Assembly (NCBI RefSeq): GCF_000006565.2
Contig: NC_031472.1
Coordinates: 310,001 to 374,000, forward strand
DNA length: 64,000 nucleotides
Direction: 5' to 3'
Source of the DNA: Toxoplasma gondii ME49
Taxonomy: Eukaryota; Apicomplexa; Conoidasida; Eucoccidiorida; Sarcocystidae
Shown here: piece after piece, positions 62,301-64,000 of the stretch
How positions within the stretch are numbered: the first letter of the stretch is position 1
How the letters are laid out: each line of letters opens with the position of its first letter
Notes under the pieces: model-generated
The model's database searches: none
Seen by the model: the letters and a program-made list of their open reading frames with translations, nothing else
Told to the model about the DNA's origin: nothing
Position numbers and translations under genes: made by a program

Positions 62301-64000
62301 AAGGGATTTTCTTCTCCATCCTCCTCTAGGATTGACATCCAAGAACTGCTGGCGGGTGAGCTGTTTGCCGACGCAGAAACAGCAGCCTCGCCTTCTCCAG
62401 CGTCTCCCATTTCCCCGCCTGCCTCTCGGACATCTTTTCGCGAGTCCCATCGCAAGCTCTCCACTACATCGAGCGGAAAACTGCTTTGTTTTGTCAGGTT
62501 TCCATCTTGCGCCTTCGTCGACTGAGGGAGACTCTCTACTTGTTTCGGCGTCTCTCGCGCGACTTTGTTGAAGGCCCCAGCCTGTCCCCGAGTTGCTCGA
62601 AGAATTGACGCCGAGACCTCAGAGCGAGACGCGTCTGTTTCCCGACTCGTGTCTGCTCTCTCTTTGCCCGCTTCGCCTGTCTGCGAGTCTGTCTCTGCTT
62701 GAAGGTCGACGAGCCTCATAAGGCCTGCCCTCCTCGCCCGCGCCAGAGACCCTGCAACTGCCGGCGCCTGCGGCCCGGAATTCTCAAGAGGGATTGCACT
62801 TCTAGCACTCAAGAGAGAAGCCGAGAGAGGAGAAGAGGAAGAAGGCTGTGGGGGATTTGAGAGATGTCCTGCAGGTTCCTTGTGAAAGATGCGCGCCGTG
62901 AGAAGAGCAGAGACAGTGAATGCGAGAGAGGAGAAAGCAAGCAGTTTGAGAGCTCTGGACAGCACCCAGCGTCGCCCCTTGGAGTCCGCAGCGCAGCCGA
63001 AGAAGAGACACCCGAGGGCCTGACAGACGAGGTGCCAGGCGATGAGGATGTCCTCTGCGACAGGCCATGAGGCGGGGAGGGGCGAGGCAGACGTCAGAAG
63101 CGCGGACATATCGAGGAGCGAAGTCACGAAGAACTCGGAAGACGGCGACTCTTGTAGCGACGCAGAGAGCGCAGACGCAGCCTCTTTCAAGGAAGACGAA
63201 GTGGACTCTTCAGGACGCGAAAGCCCGGGCGTTTGTCCTCGAGAAAAAAAGAGCGACGCCAGCGACCCTGGTTCCGTCTTCTTCTTCTCCTCCAGGATCC
63301 GTGGATCTGCATGCGTTTCTTTGGCGTTTTGGAAAGAAGAAACGCTCGCTTCCCCGTACTCCCCAGGACGCACGACCGGAGTGAAGCGATCTCCACTCGA
63401 CACCCGCGGTGTGTTCCCTCTGATGTCTCCGACGCTTGACCCCACAGTGGAGAGATCGAGACCGGCAAAAGCGGATGCCAGAGAGGGACCCACAGAGAGA
63501 CTCCCTCGCGCCTCGCTGTGCGTGGCGCCGCCGGAGCCCTCGGGCGCAGCGGCGCGTTCGACCTCTCCAGCAAACGGCTGCCCCGTTGTAAGCTCTGCGG
63601 CGTCTCTGCGGACGAGGAGAGAGAGAGATGCGATGTGGAGATGGACGGCAAAGACGGAGAGGAACGCTACGAGGAAGGAGAAGAAGCGAAGAGAGAAACC
63701 TGGAAGACTCGGCGCAAACGGAGAGGTCTGACGCGCAGAGGCGATTCGGTCCGCGGCCATACGCGTTGCCGCCAACAACTCATCCATACTCTCCGGATGA
63801 CGGACAAGGTCGACGCCGCTCGCAGGTTCAGACTCGCTTCTTTCGCCGTGAGAAGCGCGAGAACCTGCGGCAGAAGACGACGGATGTGGAGAGGAGGAAG
63901 ATGAAGAGGGAGGTGGAGAGGCAGAAGAAGAGGGAGGTGGAGAGGCAGAAGCACTGTGAGGATGAGAAGATACTGAGGAGAATGGTGGGCTGTTGGAGGC
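59393..64000 (-). CDS. Very large MFS-type transporter, 5' end outside the window
   Basis: One open frame runs from the right edge of the window to TGA at 59393. The first ATG is at 63787 (1464 codons), but the frame continues another 71 Ser/Pro-rich codons to the edge without an ATG or stop, so the N-terminus is probably outside. MFS features are a hydrophobic TM1 (FFSFLVAFLSVFAVHLHIAS), the loop 2-3 signature FGCAADSKGRR with its preceding helix, paired helices around 62,040-61,870 and 61,580-61,370, and C-terminal helices with AAGAASACVRAGAGLAILAV. About twelve membrane segments are spread over 1464 residues, where typical members have 450-550. Long Ser/Glu-rich loops separate TM1 from TM2, and others follow TM3 and the middle helices. 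A sugar-porter-like segment (LTENPYFLSQR) follows the sixth helix. Substrate is unknown. The gene has no visible introns and is convergent with the phosphodiesterase. Confidence 0.8.
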   Translation of the reverse strand, partial: ASNSPPFSSVSSHPHSASASPPPSSSASPPPSSSSSSPHPSSSAAGSRASHGERSESEPASGVDLVRHPESMDELLAATRMAADRIASARQTSPFAPSLPGFSLRFFSFLVAFLSVFAVHLHIASLSLLVRRDAAELTTGQPFAGEVERAAAPEGSGGATHSEARGSLSVGPSLASAFAGLDLSTVGSSVGDIRGNTPRVSSGDRFTPVVRPGEYGEASVSSFQNAKETHADPRILEEKKKTEPGSLASLFFSRGQTPGLSRPEESTSSSLKEAASALSASLQESPSSEFFVTSLLDMSALLTSASPLPASWPVAEDILIAWHLVCQALGCLFFGCAADSKGRRWVLSRALKLLAFSSLAFTVSALLTARIFHKEPAGHLSNPPQPSSSSPLSASLLSARSAIPLENSGPQAPAVAGSLARARRAGLMRLVDLQAETDSQTGEAGKERADTSRETDASRSEVSASILRATRGQAGAFNKVARETPKQVESLPQSTKAQDGNLTKQSSFPLDVVESLRWDSRKDVREAGGEMGDAGEGEAAVSASANSSPASSSWMSILEEDGEENPFSSDASGARGVRVPANFSSLLSPPLLVHSLTSLAPGELRRRETFQKPDSSLSPSFSWETLRGLGVSLMHAVLVFFARAFHVLKSFSLSASVWLPTVAAPLFALFFFSMAAAACGGVFVAAHCICFEAAAAFRLSIHSKQSEGSAAAESSSPAEAASPGSPLCSPRTRDEDGALASRVSRDPEALDSSLLSAASPVREGRLPSGVWRPAKKFFSRLFTPLSRALRRQQSPRAGSRFAFSSSPYIPIAYLVAVQMAAHFFLPVVLSAALSKLAPSAPAVSIAPFPLFCLGASFPLPLCLLLVLVTDCVLTENPYFLSQRASLLKALRSGQHEEAELHTSGPSSRVHPTPSDDSRFSSATYLVVNIQSSPESGANPKPLSLRSSSKHGQTSFPEACIRSPGSSSPSELNSDSQEPHVQRRIRLETSRASRRSSSSPANELLAPLLAGSGEDEGEAVSASVEDPQPPERSDRRFLTSCLRAPFFWFCSWRARRSCMQFSCLCAVASAAQKSLPVYRQYLGTKRVTSLWGVTAPAAFIGAALCLRGFFRFLLLDCVVLRDGEKAVVQPTGGSLGFSSRQTQMATLGPLTTLDLPWYGIPVAPVAGVAADPAIRLEPSIEPQLRLFHLSIPVMLVRVLTAILPVFLLSLLPPKPLQMVGGIICGFMSFGIALTLTTLSQRFPSIPPISASKTASLLYEVVFSWCSFAPAFTVALLPLQGFHTGVRGGAAGAASACVRAGAGLAILAVQLLFRLPSWWDFPDIFSTDDTSSAPSLDSVLGADGSAAGPSVRTPEQPVGAGLPAVTSGDDACSAEAVAAAMFACGYYVIAAALTLMLTTHVRLPKFFGDQIVEEEEEGLQDLTAEARRRRRKNSARPELCRLVSQRWGAQWVEGEEEGVGVILDRLYIHLVTHPVDSSGGELEDDDDLEEVGDDVRLPGPESEQPKEGGVEERADGGSGRCSPRRALRNRKSSVYPK
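63903..63950. repeat. Two tandem copies of a 24-base unit in the transporter 5' coding region
   Basis: The 24-base unit beginning gaagagggaggtggagaggc occurs twice in exact tandem. In the transporter frame (minus strand) each copy encodes a Ser-Ser-Ala-Ser-Pro-Pro-Pro-type octapeptide, so the repeat keeps the frame. Confidence 0.85.

Overview
The window looks like nuclear DNA of an apicomplexan, Toxoplasma gondii or a very close sarcocystid. It shows large genes on both strands, many short exons with GT/AG introns, long Ser-, Ala- and Arg-rich inserts in conserved enzymes, and AT microsatellites in introns and spacers. The strongest anchor is a two-exon minus-strand gene whose 118-residue product reads as the Toxoplasma-type actin depolymerizing factor. 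Most reading frames longer than 60 codons are shadows of GC-rich exons or non-coding sequence. I rebuilt gene models by hand from splice consensus, intron phase and family motifs. Exon edges are therefore inferences, but in the well-conserved genes the phases join exactly.

Layout, left to right. (1) 1671-7492 (+): five-exon class II lysyl-tRNA synthetase with a signal peptide and long leader, probably the apicoplast enzyme. (2) 10814-20548 (+): eleven-exon FAD-dependent aromatic-ring-hydroxylase-type monooxygenase, about 1390 residues and heavily expanded. (3) 21121-23386 (-): a poorly defined spliced gene of which I can support three phase-consistent terminal exons and one isolated upstream exon. 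(4) 24756-28379 (+): a large coiled-coil protein. (5) 30016-33813 (-): a large low-complexity protein of unknown function. (6) 36665-39659 (+): a four-exon multi-pass membrane protein. (7) 42732-44045 (-): ADF. (8) 46922-57751 (+): a six-transmembrane 3',5'-cyclic nucleotide phosphodiesterase of about 16 exons, with a tRNA-Arg(CCG) gene inside its fourth intron. (9) 59393 to the right edge (-): a very large MFS-type transporter whose 5' end lies outside the window.

The genes do not form one pathway. The set mixes organellar translation, redox metabolism, actin turnover, cyclic-nucleotide signalling and membrane transport. ADF and the phosphodiesterase are divergently arranged over a 2.9-kb spacer, and the unknown genes at 30-34 kb and 36.7-39.7 kb are divergent over a 2.8-kb spacer. 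The most unusual structural feature is a 122-bp, roughly 93% identical inverted repeat. It flanks the last coding exon of the phosphodiesterase gene, with one arm in the last intron and the other just past the stop codon, so the transcript could loop out its terminal exon.
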